From NCBI GenBank assembly GCA_021154985.1, contig JAJNQE010000068.1, positions 1-11,026 on the forward strand: a stretch of 11,026 nucleotides of DNA, read 5' to 3'. Shown here one piece after another: positions 1-7,411 of the stretch (positions within the stretch are counted from its first letter, which is position 1; each line of letters begins with the position of its first letter). The notes beneath the pieces are model-generated. The model made no database searches, was not told where the DNA came from, and saw only the letters and a program-made list of their open reading frames with translations. Source of the DNA: Hydrogenophaga sp. (GTDB taxonomy: Bacteria; Pseudomonadota; Gammaproteobacteria; Burkholderiales; Burkholderiaceae_C). The translations under genes were made by a program, and so were the position numbers.

Positions 1-729
1 ATCACGCCCATCCTCTCGCTCATGGCGAGCACGCTCGAAGAGTCCACCGACGCCAAATTCACCCTGGTTTATGGCAACCGCCGCATGGACAGCGTGATGT
101 TCAACGAAGCGCTGCAGGACCTGAAGGACAAGTACGCGGACCGGCTCACACTGATCCACATCCTCTCGCGCCAGGCGCAAGAGGTGCCGTTGCTCGAAGG
201 CCGCATCGACGGCGACAAGGTGCGCGCGCTCATCGCCACGCTGCTGCCGGTGGCGAGCATGGACGAGGTGTTCATCTGCGGACCCGAGGCCATGATAGAA
301 GCCACCGAGCAAGCCCTGCTCGGCGCGGGTGTGCGGCCCGACCGCGTGCACACCGAACGCTTCACATCGCCCACGCTGGAAGCCCTGCCAGCCGGCGCAC
401 GCAAGGCGGTGGTGCTCGGCCACGCCGATACCGCGGTGCGCACCGAAGGCGACGTCGCGCTCACCGTGATGCTCGACGGCAAGCCGCACGCGCTGCGCAT
501 GAACCGCGACGAGCGCGTGCTCGACGTGGCCCTGAATGCCGGGCTGGACCTGCCCTGGTCGTGCCGGGGCGGCGTGTGCTGCACCTGCCGCGCCAAGGTG
601 ATGGAAGGCTCGGTGGCGATGGACAAGAACTACACGCTGGAGCCCTGGGAAACCGACAAGGGTTTTGTGCTGAGCTGCCAGGCAAGGCCCACGAGCGAGA
701 CGCTCGTGATCAGCTTCGACGAGCGGTAA
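1..729 (+). CDS. paaE: PaaE-like NAD(P)H-dependent oxidoreductase subunit with 2Fe-2S ferredoxin domain, C-terminal part
   Basis: This is the C-terminal 242 residues of a gene that starts before the window; the reading frame is open from base 1. The first residues, ITPILSLMAS, match the loop of the ferredoxin-NADP reductase fold that binds the nucleotide. Around residues 90-99 comes FICGPEAMIE, the usual CGPxxM motif of the NAD lobe. A plant-type 2Fe-2S domain follows, with cluster cysteines at about 188, 193, 196 and 226 (spacing C-x4-C-x2-C-x29-C) in SCRGGVCCTC. The order reductase then C-terminal ferredoxin is that of PaaE, which passes electrons from NADPH to the phenylacetyl-CoA epoxidase PaaABC in phenylacetate breakdown. 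The rest of a paa cluster, if present, lies to the left of the window. Another hybrid reductase of the same architecture, serving a different oxygenase, cannot be excluded. The stop is TAA at 727-729. Confidence 0.82.
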   Translation: MTPILSLMASTLEESTDAKFTLVYGNRRMDSVMFNEALQDLKDKYADRLTLIHILSRQAQEVPLLEGRIDGDKVRALIATLLPVASMDEVFICGPEAMIEATEQALLGAGVRPDRVHTERFTSPTLEALPAGARKAVVLGHADTAVRTEGDVALTVMLDGKPHALRMNRDERVLDVALNAGLDLPWSCRGGVCCTCRAKVMEGSVAMDKNYTLEPWETDKGFVLSCQARPTSETLVISFDER

Positions 730-741
730 CGCTGGCCATGC

Positions 742-1152
742 TCACGGGGTGAACAACACCACCGGCGCCGTACCGGACTGGATCAACCCGATCGACGCCG
801 CCGCCGCCCGGCTCAGATCGATCACCCGGCCCGGGGTGAACGGGCCACGGTCGTTGATGCGCACCACCACTTCGCGGCCTGTGGTCGTGTGGCGCACCTT
901 CACCCGCGTGCCGAACGGCAGCGTTTTGTGCGCAGCAGTGAGGTCGTTCATGTTGAAAACCTCGCCGCTGGCGGCGCGCCGGCCGTGGAAGGGCTCGCCG
1001 TACCAGGAGGCCACGCCGCGTTCGATCTCTCGCCCACCCGACACAGGCGCATCGGGTGATCCCATGCCGGGTCTGTCGGGCGCGCGGGTGGCGCAACCAC
1101 CGAGCCACAACGCCGTGGCCAGTGCGAGCGCGAACGCGGACTTGAAGCTCAT
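742..1152 (-). CDS. Short RlpA-like septal-ring lytic transglycosylase lipoprotein
   Basis: This is a 136-residue predicted lipoprotein. Residues 1-19 form a signal peptide ending in a lipobox-like LGGC, so Cys20 would be lipidated. A double-psi beta-barrel domain of the RlpA family spans about residues 43-134 (GVASWYG, SGEVFN, AAHKTLPFGT, VRINDRGPF, IDLSRAAA). His75 and Asp101 fall where the catalytic His and Asp of Pseudomonas aeruginosa RlpA lie. RlpA enzymes cleave denuded glycan strands of peptidoglycan during division. There is no SPOR domain, so this is a short form; E. coli RlpA is more than twice as long. I chose the ATG at 1152 because it begins the signal peptide. It overlaps the metF stop by four bases (ATGA), so translation is probably coupled to metF. 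A longer in-frame extension to 1251 would lie inside metF and bury the signal peptide. Confidence 0.87.
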   Translation of the reverse strand: MSFKSAFALALATALWLGGCATRAPDRPGMGSPDAPVSGGREIERGVASWYGEPFHGRRAASGEVFNMNDLTAAHKTLPFGTRVKVRHTTTGREVVVRINDRGPFTPGRVIDLSRAAAASIGLIQSGTAPVVLFTP

Positions 1153-1979
1153 GACAACTGCAGCCGCTTGGCGATTTCCAGCGTGGCCGCGCTCTGGTTC
1201 ATGGTGTAGAAGTGCAGCGCCGGCACGCCCCCGTTGCGCAGCTGGTCGCACAGGTCGGTCACCACATCGAGGCCAAAGGCCTTGATGGACGCGGTGTCGT
1301 CGCCAAAGGCCTGCAGGCGCAGGCGGATCCAGCGCGGGATCTCGGCGCCACTGGCGTCCGAGAAACGCATGAGCTGCGTGGAACTGGTGATGGGCATGAT
1401 GCCGGGCACCACCGGCACATCGACACCCAGTTTGTAGGCATCGTCCACGAAGCGGAAGTAGGCGTCGCTGTTGTAGAAGTATTGGGTGATCGCCGAGTGC
1501 GCACCCGCACGCACCTTGGTCACGTAGGCCTGTAGATCGGACTCGGGCGACTTTGCCTGCGGATGCACCTCGGGGTAGGCCGCCACTTCGATGTGGAAGT
1601 CGTCGCCGGTCTCGCTGCGAATGAACGCCACCAAGTCGCTGGCGTAGTGAAACTCACCACCCGCGCCGTAGCCGCTGGGCAAGTCACCGCGCAGCGCCAC
1701 CAGGCGCTTCACGCCCATGGCCTTGAGGGTGGCCAGCTGCTCGCGCACCGAGGCCTTGGTGGCACCGATGCACGAAAAATGCGACGCCGCCGGCACCGAC
1801 TCGGCCAGGATGTCGCGCACCGTGTTGAAGGTGCCCTCTTGCGTGGAACCACCCGCGCCATACGTGACCGAGCAGAACTCGGGCTTCAAGGGGTAGAGCT
1901 GCTGACGCACCGCGCGCAGCTTCTCCACGCCTTCGGACGTCTTGGGCGGGAAGAATTCAAAACTCACGGGCAGGCCCAT
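1149..1979 (-). CDS. metF: 5,10-methylenetetrahydrofolate reductase MetF
   Basis: This 276-residue protein is a flavin-dependent reductase that converts 5,10-methylene-tetrahydrofolate to 5-methyl-tetrahydrofolate, the methyl donor for methionine synthesis. The TIM-barrel family motifs are all visible: SFEFFPPK at residues 6-13 with the catalytic Glu at 8, SVTYGAGGS at 37-45, ALRGDLP at 95-101 with the conserved Asp99, VAAYPEVHP at 132-140, and TQYFYNSDAYFRF at 165-177 with the substrate-contacting Gln166. The length is normal for bacterial MetF. I chose the ATG at 1979 because GGAG lies about eight bases upstream of it; a TTG at 1991 would place that ribosome-binding site inside the coding region. 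The gene lies 39 bases after tlyA and overlaps the RlpA-like gene by four bases. It is probably expressed from the SAH-controlled transcript that starts upstream of ahcY. Confidence 0.96.
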   Translation of the reverse strand: MGLPVSFEFFPPKTSEGVEKLRAVRQQLYPLKPEFCSVTYGAGGSTQEGTFNTVRDILAESVPAASHFSCIGATKASVREQLATLKAMGVKRLVALRGDLPSGYGAGGEFHYASDLVAFIRSETGDDFHIEVAAYPEVHPQAKSPESDLQAYVTKVRAGAHSAITQYFYNSDAYFRFVDDAYKLGVDVPVVPGIMPITSSTQLMRFSDASGAEIPRWIRLRLQAFGDDTASIKAFGLDVVTDLCDQLRNGGVPALHFYTMNQSAATLEIAKRLQLS

Positions 1980-2018
1980 GGGGTTCTCCAAAATGGGTGG
2001 GCTCGACCCCCAGCGGCC

Positions 2019-2777
2019 TCAGGCCGGGCTGCGGGCGAACACCAGAAATTCGCGGTTGCCGTCACCCCCGGTGATCGGGCTTTCAAAATAGTCCAGCAGC
2101 GCCAGGCCGCTGTCGCTCACCACCTGCTCGATGCGCTCGCGCACCAGCGGGTAGCTCGTCTCGCTCTTGACCAGACCGCCCTTGCCGATGTGCTCCGGTT
2201 GCAGTTCGAACTGCGGTTTGACCAGCATCAGCATGTGGCCGCCCGCCTTGAGCAGGGGAACCAGCGCGGGCCACACCAGCGTTTGCGAGATGAACGACAG
2301 GTCACCGACGATGAGATCGAACGGCGGAGGACCGCCCGCATCCTGCAGCAACCCGGGGAGCAGTTCGCGCGCGTTGCATTTTTCAATGCAGACCACGCGC
2401 TCGTCGGCGCGCAAACGCGGATGCAACTGGCCCTGGCCCACGTCCACGCCCACCACCTGCGCCGCGCCGCGTTGCAACAGGCAGTCGGTGAAGCCACCGC
2501 TGCTCTGGCCCACGTCAAGACAACGCAGGCCGCGCACGTCGAGCGCCACGCGTTGCAAGGCACCGTCGAGCTTGACACCACCGCGCGAGACAAAACGCGT
2601 CTCGGCGTTGTCCACCGCCTGCAGCTCCACCGTCTCGCGCAGCTCCTGACCGTTCTTCGAGACGGTGGCCCAGTCGCCCGGCGGCAGCCGCCAGCGCACA
2701 CCCGAAGCGATCAGGCGTTGCGCTTGCGACTTGGACGCCGCCAGCCCGCGTTCGACGAGCAGTTGATCTGCCCGCAT
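2019..2777 (-). CDS. tlyA: TlyA-family rRNA (cytidine-2'-O)-methyltransferase (hemolysin A family)
   Basis: This 252-residue protein has an N-terminal S4 RNA-binding domain (about residues 1-60, opening MRADQLLVERGLAASKSQAQ) and an FtsJ/RrmJ-type SAM-dependent methyltransferase domain (about 62-250). The linker motif FVSRGGVKLDGAL is at 62-74. The SAM-binding motif LDVGQSSGGFTDCLLQRGA is at 87-105; most relatives have GASTGG, and this one has GQSSGG. GDLSFIS at 158-164 and LVKPQFEL at 185-192 supply residues of the likely K-D-K-E catalytic set (Lys69, Asp159, Lys187, with a Glu near 243). Characterised TlyA enzymes 2'-O-methylate cytidines in 16S and/or 23S rRNA; some were first described as hemolysins. 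The substrate here is inferred. The start lies five bases after the ahcY stop and lacks a clear ribosome-binding site, which suggests coupling to ahcY. Each reaction makes SAH, the substrate of AhcY. Confidence 0.9.
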   Translation of the reverse strand: MRADQLLVERGLAASKSQAQRLIASGVRWRLPPGDWATVSKNGQELRETVELQAVDNAETRFVSRGGVKLDGALQRVALDVRGLRCLDVGQSSGGFTDCLLQRGAAQVVGVDVGQGQLHPRLRADERVVCIEKCNARELLPGLLQDAGGPPPFDLIVGDLSFISQTLVWPALVPLLKAGGHMLMLVKPQFELQPEHIGKGGLVKSETSYPLVRERIEQVVSDSGLALLDYFESPITGGDGNREFLVFARSPA

Positions 2778-2782
2778 GCGGT

Positions 2783-4216
<1,434 letters not shown>

Positions 4217-4260
4217 GGTTCGCTCCGTTAGGGATGGACAACCCACATCTCGCGCTGAGT

Positions 4261-4294
4261 AAAAAAGCACTCATCACACGTGATGTGGATGAGC
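4261..4294 (-). terminator. Rho-independent terminator-like hairpin in the ahcY leader (riboswitch expression platform)
   Basis: On the minus strand an imperfect hairpin is followed directly by six T residues (4266-4261). CTCATC (4293-4288) pairs with GATGAG (4275-4270). ACA/TGT continues the stem inside after a single bulged base and leaves a five-base loop. A G-C pair can be added at the base across another bulge. The hairpin lies between the SAH aptamer and the ahcY start, where the expression platform of a riboswitch is expected. Termination when SAH is low, with read-through when SAH binds, would fit the known activating behaviour of SAH riboswitches; that mechanism is inferred here. Confidence 0.6.
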
Positions 4295-4296
4295 GT

Positions 4297-4369
4297 CGTT
4301 GCATGGATGGTCCGAGCCTCACGCCCCGCTGCCGACTCGGTCGGTGGGGACGCTGCAACGCTCCTCGGA
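4297..4369 (-). promoter_or_regulatory. SAH riboswitch aptamer upstream of ahcY
   Basis: The minus-strand leader of ahcY matches the architecture and conserved sequence I know for the SAH riboswitch. P1 is TCCGAG (4369-4364) paired with CTCGGA (4316-4311). The conserved GAGGAGCGTTGCAGCG segment follows the 5' strand of P1. An inner arm pairs CCCC with GGGG (4349-4346 with 4327-4324) and contains a CCGAC/GTCGG hairpin with a three-base loop. The pseudoknot helix P4 forms between CGTTGC (4360-4355) and GCAACG (4302-4297). Such RNAs bind SAH with strong selectivity over SAM and turn on SAH-recycling genes. The gene downstream, ahcY, is the classic target, and metF follows in the same operon. The match of structure, sequence and context makes this call firm without a covariance search. 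Confidence 0.95.
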
Positions 4370-4375
4370 TGCGGG

Positions 4376-4381
4376 ATTTTA
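4376..4381 (-). promoter_or_regulatory. Candidate -10 box of the ahcY operon promoter
   Basis: TAAAAT on the minus strand matches the sigma-70 -10 consensus at five of six positions. It ends six bases before the first base of riboswitch helix P1, so a transcript starting about seven bases downstream would begin at or next to the aptamer. No good -35 hexamer is visible at the usual distance in the GC-rich sequence upstream. The position supports the call more than the motif does. Confidence 0.5.
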
Positions 4382-4460
4382 GCCCAGCCCCTGGGCAGGC
4401 GGGTGGCCTCTGATGGCGGAGACCCGACCTTTGGTAAGGCTGTGCGACACTGCCGGCCCC

Positions 4461-5273
4461 ATGCCCACCCTGCCCACGCCCTCCCCGCTCGCCCTGTGGA
4501 CCGCCGACGCGCGCGCCCGCATCCACGGCGTGCTGACCGACATCGACGACACCTTGACGACGGACGGCGCCATCACGCCCGACGCGCTCGACGCCCTGCA
4601 CCGCCTGCGCGCGGCGGGTCTGCCGGTGCTGGCGATCACAGGCCGGCCCGCTGGCTGGAGCGAAGCTTTTGCCCTGGCCTGGCCGGTGGACGCCATCGTG
4701 GCGGAAAACGGCGCGGTGGCGCTGTGGCGCGGCACCGAAGGTGAGCTCTGCCGGGACTACCTGCAGGACGCCCCCACCCGGGCCACCCACTTCGCGCACC
4801 TGCAGGCCACCGCGCAACGCGTGTTGACCGAACTGCCACAAACCCGCCTGGCCACCGACAGCCCCGGGCGCGAAACCGACATCGCCATCGACCACAGCGA
4901 GTTCGCGCACCTGGACGAAGCCGACATTGCGCGCGTGGTGCAGTTGATGAAAAGCGAGGGCCTCAACGCTACCGTGAGCTCGATCCACATCAACGGCTGG
5001 ATCGGCGATCACGACAAGCTCGCCGGCGCACGCTGGATCGTGCGCACGCGACTGGGCCGCGACCTCGACGCCGAGCTCGACCGGTGGGTGTACGTCGGCG
5101 ACTCCACCAACGACGCGCGCATGTTCGGCCACTTTCCCAACAGCGTGGGCGTGGCCAACGTGGCGCGCTTCTGGGCCGCGCTCTCGAACCACCCACGCTT
5201 TGTGGCGCAAGGCGAGCGTGGCGCCGGCTTTGCCGAGGTGGCCCGTGCCGTGCTCTCCGCCCGATCGACATGA
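4461..5273 (+). CDS. HAD-superfamily hydrolase (HAD-IIB type, probable sugar-phosphate phosphatase)
   Basis: This is a 270-residue cytosolic phosphatase of the haloacid dehalogenase superfamily. Motif I is DIDDTLT at residues 27-33, with the nucleophile Asp27 and general acid Asp29. Motif II is the Thr in AITGRP at 58-63. The motif III lysine is probably Lys186 in HDKLAGARW. Motif IV is GDSTND at 213-218, which binds magnesium. The cap inserted between motifs II and III (about 85-180) is of the type seen in Cof/sucrose-phosphate phosphatase relatives. The substrate cannot be read from the sequence. I chose the ATG at 4461 because homology-like sequence begins shortly after it; an in-frame ATG at 4413 would add 16 poorly convincing residues. 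The stop overlaps the MFS gene start (ATGA at 5270-5273), so the two are probably co-translated. Confidence 0.87.
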   Translation: MPTLPTPSPLALWTADARARIHGVLTDIDDTLTTDGAITPDALDALHRLRAAGLPVLAITGRPAGWSEAFALAWPVDAIVAENGAVALWRGTEGELCRDYLQDAPTRATHFAHLQATAQRVLTELPQTRLATDSPGRETDIAIDHSEFAHLDEADIARVVQLMKSEGLNATVSSIHINGWIGDHDKLAGARWIVRTRLGRDLDAELDRWVYVGDSTNDARMFGHFPNSVGVANVARFWAALSNHPRFVAQGERGAGFAEVARAVLSARST

Positions 5274-6544
5274 CCGAGCACCCGCTGCCCCCTGAAGTGG
5301 GCCAGGCCATCACCGGCGCTGCACCCGGCGCGATCGTGCCGGCTCAAGCGCAGCTCGGCCTGGTGGCCATCTTCGGCTCCACCTTCTTTCAGTTGGTGGG
5401 CTATTTCATGCTCATGCCGCTGCTGCTGTTGCGACTCAAGGGGGACGGCGTGTCCACCGCGCTGGCGGGCGTGTTCGTGGCCACCGGCTGGCTCGGCGTG
5501 TTCGCCATGACGCCGTTCGCCTCGGCCATCACCCAGCGCCTGGGCCGACGGCCTTCGCTCTGGCTCGCGGCCTTCGTGCCAGTGCTCGCCATCACCGGTT
5601 TTCTGTTCAGCGACTCGCTGGTGCTGTGGTTTGTCTGCATCCTCATCGAAGGCATGGCCGCCGGCCTGCGCTGGGTGCTGGCCGAAGCGATCGTGGCCGA
5701 GTTCTCCCCGGCGCACCAGCGCGGGCGCAACGTCGGCATCTTCGAAACCATGGTCGGCACCACCTTCGTTCTCGGCCCGCTGGTGCTGGCCTGGCTGGGC
5801 GCACAAAGCGACGCCGCGCTGTGGATGGCGCTGGCGCTCACCGTGTTCGGCCTGGGCTGGAGCCTGCTCATTCCACGCCTGCCCGCCGCCGCCGACGCTC
5901 ACCACGCCAAGGTCGGCCTCTCGGGCGTGTGGCACGCCCTGCGCGCGCACCCGATGATCATGACGGTGGGTTTTGTCGGCGGTTTCTTCGAGAGCGGACT
6001 CACGTCCATCCTGCCGCTGTATGGCCTGGCGCTCGGACTGGGCGCCACCGCCGCTGCGCTGCTGGTCTCGGCCAGCGGCCTGGGCAGCGCGCTCATGATG
6101 CTGCCCGCCGGCGTGCTGGCCGACCGCCTGGCACACCACCCCACACAACGCTGGGGCAACGCGCGCGACACGCGGCTGAAGATCATGCGGCTGTGCGCGC
6201 TGATCACGCTGCTGGCCACGCTGGTCATTCCGTTCGTAGCCGGCACGCCCTGGCTGGCCGCGCCGGTGGCATTCTTGTGGGGCGGGGCCGGCGGCAGCCT
6301 CTACACACTGGCCATGATCGACATCGGCTCGCGCGAAGAAGGCATCACACTGGTCAACAGCACCGCCGTGCTCGTCTTGTCGTACACGCTGGGCGGTGTG
6401 CTGGCGCCCGCGCTGGGTGCAGCTGCGCTGCAGTGGGCGCCCACGTTGGGCTTTCCGGCGCTGCTGCTGTCGGTGGCCGGCCTGGGCTGGTGGCTGTTGA
6501 GACGGGCGGCAACGTCCCCATCTGCGGGAACCCCGGCGGCTTGA
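5270..6544 (+). CDS. Major facilitator superfamily transporter
   Basis: This 424-residue inner-membrane protein has about twelve hydrophobic segments, beginning near residue 29 (LGLVAIFGSTFFQLVGYFML). The MFS loop signature between helices 2 and 3 is visible as ITQRLGRRPSLW at about 87-98. A hydrophilic central loop near residues 205-225 separates the two six-helix halves, and the second half carries a related loop, GVLADRL. The type resembles YcaD/YfcJ-like putative exporters or sugar transporters of unknown substrate. The start codon overlaps the stop of the HAD phosphatase gene, which suggests a functional pair in which a phosphatase produces or clears a solute that the transporter moves; that link is inference. 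The C-terminal tail (RRAATSPSAGTPAA) is low-complexity and is encoded next to a short GC-rich repeat-like stretch. Confidence 0.88.
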   Translation: MTEHPLPPEVGQAITGAAPGAIVPAQAQLGLVAIFGSTFFQLVGYFMLMPLLLLRLKGDGVSTALAGVFVATGWLGVFAMTPFASAITQRLGRRPSLWLAAFVPVLAITGFLFSDSLVLWFVCILIEGMAAGLRWVLAEAIVAEFSPAHQRGRNVGIFETMVGTTFVLGPLVLAWLGAQSDAALWMALALTVFGLGWSLLIPRLPAAADAHHAKVGLSGVWHALRAHPMIMTVGFVGGFFESGLTSILPLYGLALGLGATAAALLVSASGLGSALMMLPAGVLADRLAHHPTQRWGNARDTRLKIMRLCALITLLATLVIPFVAGTPWLAAPVAFLWGGAGGSLYTLAMIDIGSREEGITLVNSTAVLVLSYTLGGVLAPALGAAALQWAPTLGFPALLLSVAGLGWWLLRRAATSPSAGTPAA

Positions 6545-6553
6545 GCTGCTCCC

Positions 6554-6571
6554 AAGGGACGTCCCCTTTTT
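6554..6571 (+). terminator. Weak terminator-like palindrome after the MFS gene
   Basis: AAGGG (6554-6558) can pair with CCCTT (6564-6568) around a five-base loop, followed by a run that ends TTT. The core GGGACGTCCC is a perfect palindrome. It lies ten bases after the MFS stop and 22 bases before the next start. The stem is short, so it may be a weak terminator or part of a dispersed repeat; I cannot tell which. Confidence 0.3.
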
Positions 6572-6593
6572 ACGCTCTGCGAAAGGACTCCAC

Positions 6594-6977
6594 ATGGCCA
6601 TCCCCTGGCTGCTTGCACTCAAAGTGATTCCCTGGGGCGACGTGATCGAGCACGCGCCCAAGGTGCTCAACGCTGCCCGCAAACTGATGGACCGGCAGAA
6701 GGCGCCGGAGAGTGCCCCCATCACAGCCACCCCCATGGACCTGGTGTCCGACACACCCCCCAGCCTGGGTGAGTTGCGCAACCGCCTGATCGAAGCGCGT
6801 CAGCTCATCGACCAGCAAGCGCAGACACACAACCAGATGGCGCAGACCCTGGCTGAATTGGCTGAGCAGAACGCGCGCCTGGTGGCGGCGGTGGAGCTGC
6901 TGCGCGTGCGCACGCGCGTGTTCATGTTCGTGATCGCCGCTCTGGTCATCGGCGTGGCCGTGCTGTTTTTGCGTTGA
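6594..6977 (+). CDS. Conserved small protein with coiled coil and C-terminal membrane anchor, function unknown
   Basis: This is a 127-residue protein with no enzyme motif that I recognise. The N-terminus, MAIPWLLALKVIPWGDVIEHAPKV, resembles small conserved hypotheticals of Comamonadaceae and probably forms an amphipathic or membrane-skimming helix. Residues about 57-105 (starting SLGELRNRLIEARQLIDQQ) are helix-forming with heptad-like leucines, consistent with a coiled coil. Residues 108-126 (starting RVFMFVIAALVIGVAVLFL) form one transmembrane helix at the extreme C-terminus, leaving only Arg outside. This is tail-anchored topology with the body in the cytoplasm. The start is supported by AAGGA about seven bases before the ATG. 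It follows the MFS gene after 49 bases and may be co-transcribed with it, with a weak palindrome between them. The link to the transporter is not established. Confidence 0.8.
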   Translation: MAIPWLLALKVIPWGDVIEHAPKVLNAARKLMDRQKAPESAPITATPMDLVSDTPPSLGELRNRLIEARQLIDQQAQTHNQMAQTLAELAEQNARLVAAVELLRVRTRVFMFVIAALVIGVAVLFLR

Positions 6978-6991
6978 TGTTTGTGCGCTGA

Positions 6992-7312
6992 TCAGCGCCG
7001 CTCGCTCTGCAGGTTGGCGTCGCAGCCCACACCGGCGGCGATCCAGCGGCGCGCCAGCTTTGTCAGCACCGGGGCGGCCCAGCGCCAGCGCGGCCCCAAC
7101 ACCGCCTCGGCATCGGTGAGCGCACCGCAGCGGTAGATCGCCTGGGCCTCATCCCAGCGCAGCGCGTCGCAAGCACCCGCGCGCTTGCGCGAGATCAACT
7201 GGCCCAGCGGGCAAGGCTCGGCCAGGCAGCACACCCCGCAGCCGTTGCACGGCGCACCAAGCGCCGGTTTGTCCGGTGCTTCGGCGTGGATGTGGATGAC
7301 CTGGTGCGACAC
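6992..7312 (-). CDS. Small cysteine-rich protein with CxxCxxCC motif (YkgJ-like), function unknown
   Basis: This is a 106-residue soluble protein. Near the N-terminus it has CNGCGVCCLAEPC (Cys22, 25, 28, 29, 34), with further cysteines at 48, 62 and 97. The CxxCxxCC arrangement is the signature of the YkgJ/UPF0153 family of presumed metal- or iron-sulfur-binding proteins, whose role is not known in most members. The region from 74 to 95 (starting PRWRWAAPVLTKLARRWI) is basic and aromatic, and could contact a membrane or nucleic acid; that is speculative. The start is GTG at 7312, the only common start codon in this frame before an upstream stop, and no strong ribosome-binding site is visible. 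It is convergent with the tail-anchored gene (14-base gap) and diverges from the SMP-30 gene. Confidence 0.72.
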   Translation of the reverse strand: MSHQVIHIHAEAPDKPALGAPCNGCGVCCLAEPCPLGQLISRKRAGACDALRWDEAQAIYRCGALTDAEAVLGPRWRWAAPVLTKLARRWIAAGVGCDANLQSERR

Positions 7313-7355
7313 GGCACGAGGGTAACGCAGGCGTCACCTGCGCGATGGCCGCGAC

Positions 7356-7383
7356 TTGCCCGACCACACGGTGCTGGTCTAAG
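7356..7383 (+). promoter_or_regulatory. Candidate sigma-70 promoter for the SMP-30-type gene
   Basis: TTGCCC (7356-7361) and TCTAAG (7378-7383) are separated by 16 bases, and each matches the consensus at four of six positions. They lie in the 99-base divergent spacer, about 30 bases before the ribosome-binding site AGGAGA at 7402-7407. The match is modest; location is the main support. Confidence 0.33.
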
Positions 7384-7411
7384 GTGTTTGCTCCAACACA
7401 CAGGAGACAAC

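Noticed and set aside
730..741. Terminator between the paaE-like and RlpA-like genes
   Set aside because: Only 12 bases separate the two stops, and I see neither a convincing hairpin nor a T run there.
4217..4270. Extended ahcY start at 4270
   Set aside because: It would translate the terminator-like hairpin region and bury a good ribosome-binding site; the ATG at 4216 gives the family-typical N-terminus.
5084..5269. Extended start of the MFS gene at 5084
   Set aside because: The added residues are the out-of-frame shadow of the HAD C-terminus; the overlapping ATG at 5270 gives a normal MFS length.
5009..6781. Minus-strand open frame of 590 codons opposite the HAD and MFS genes
   Set aside because: It is rich in Arg, Gln, His and Gly with no domain or hydrophobic pattern, and lies wholly antisense to two well-supported genes. 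High GC with biased codons makes such open shadows common.
7286..7411. Extended start of the SMP-30-type gene at 7286
   Set aside because: It overlaps the divergent cysteine-rich gene and the promoter spacer, and bypasses the strong AGGAGA site before 7412.
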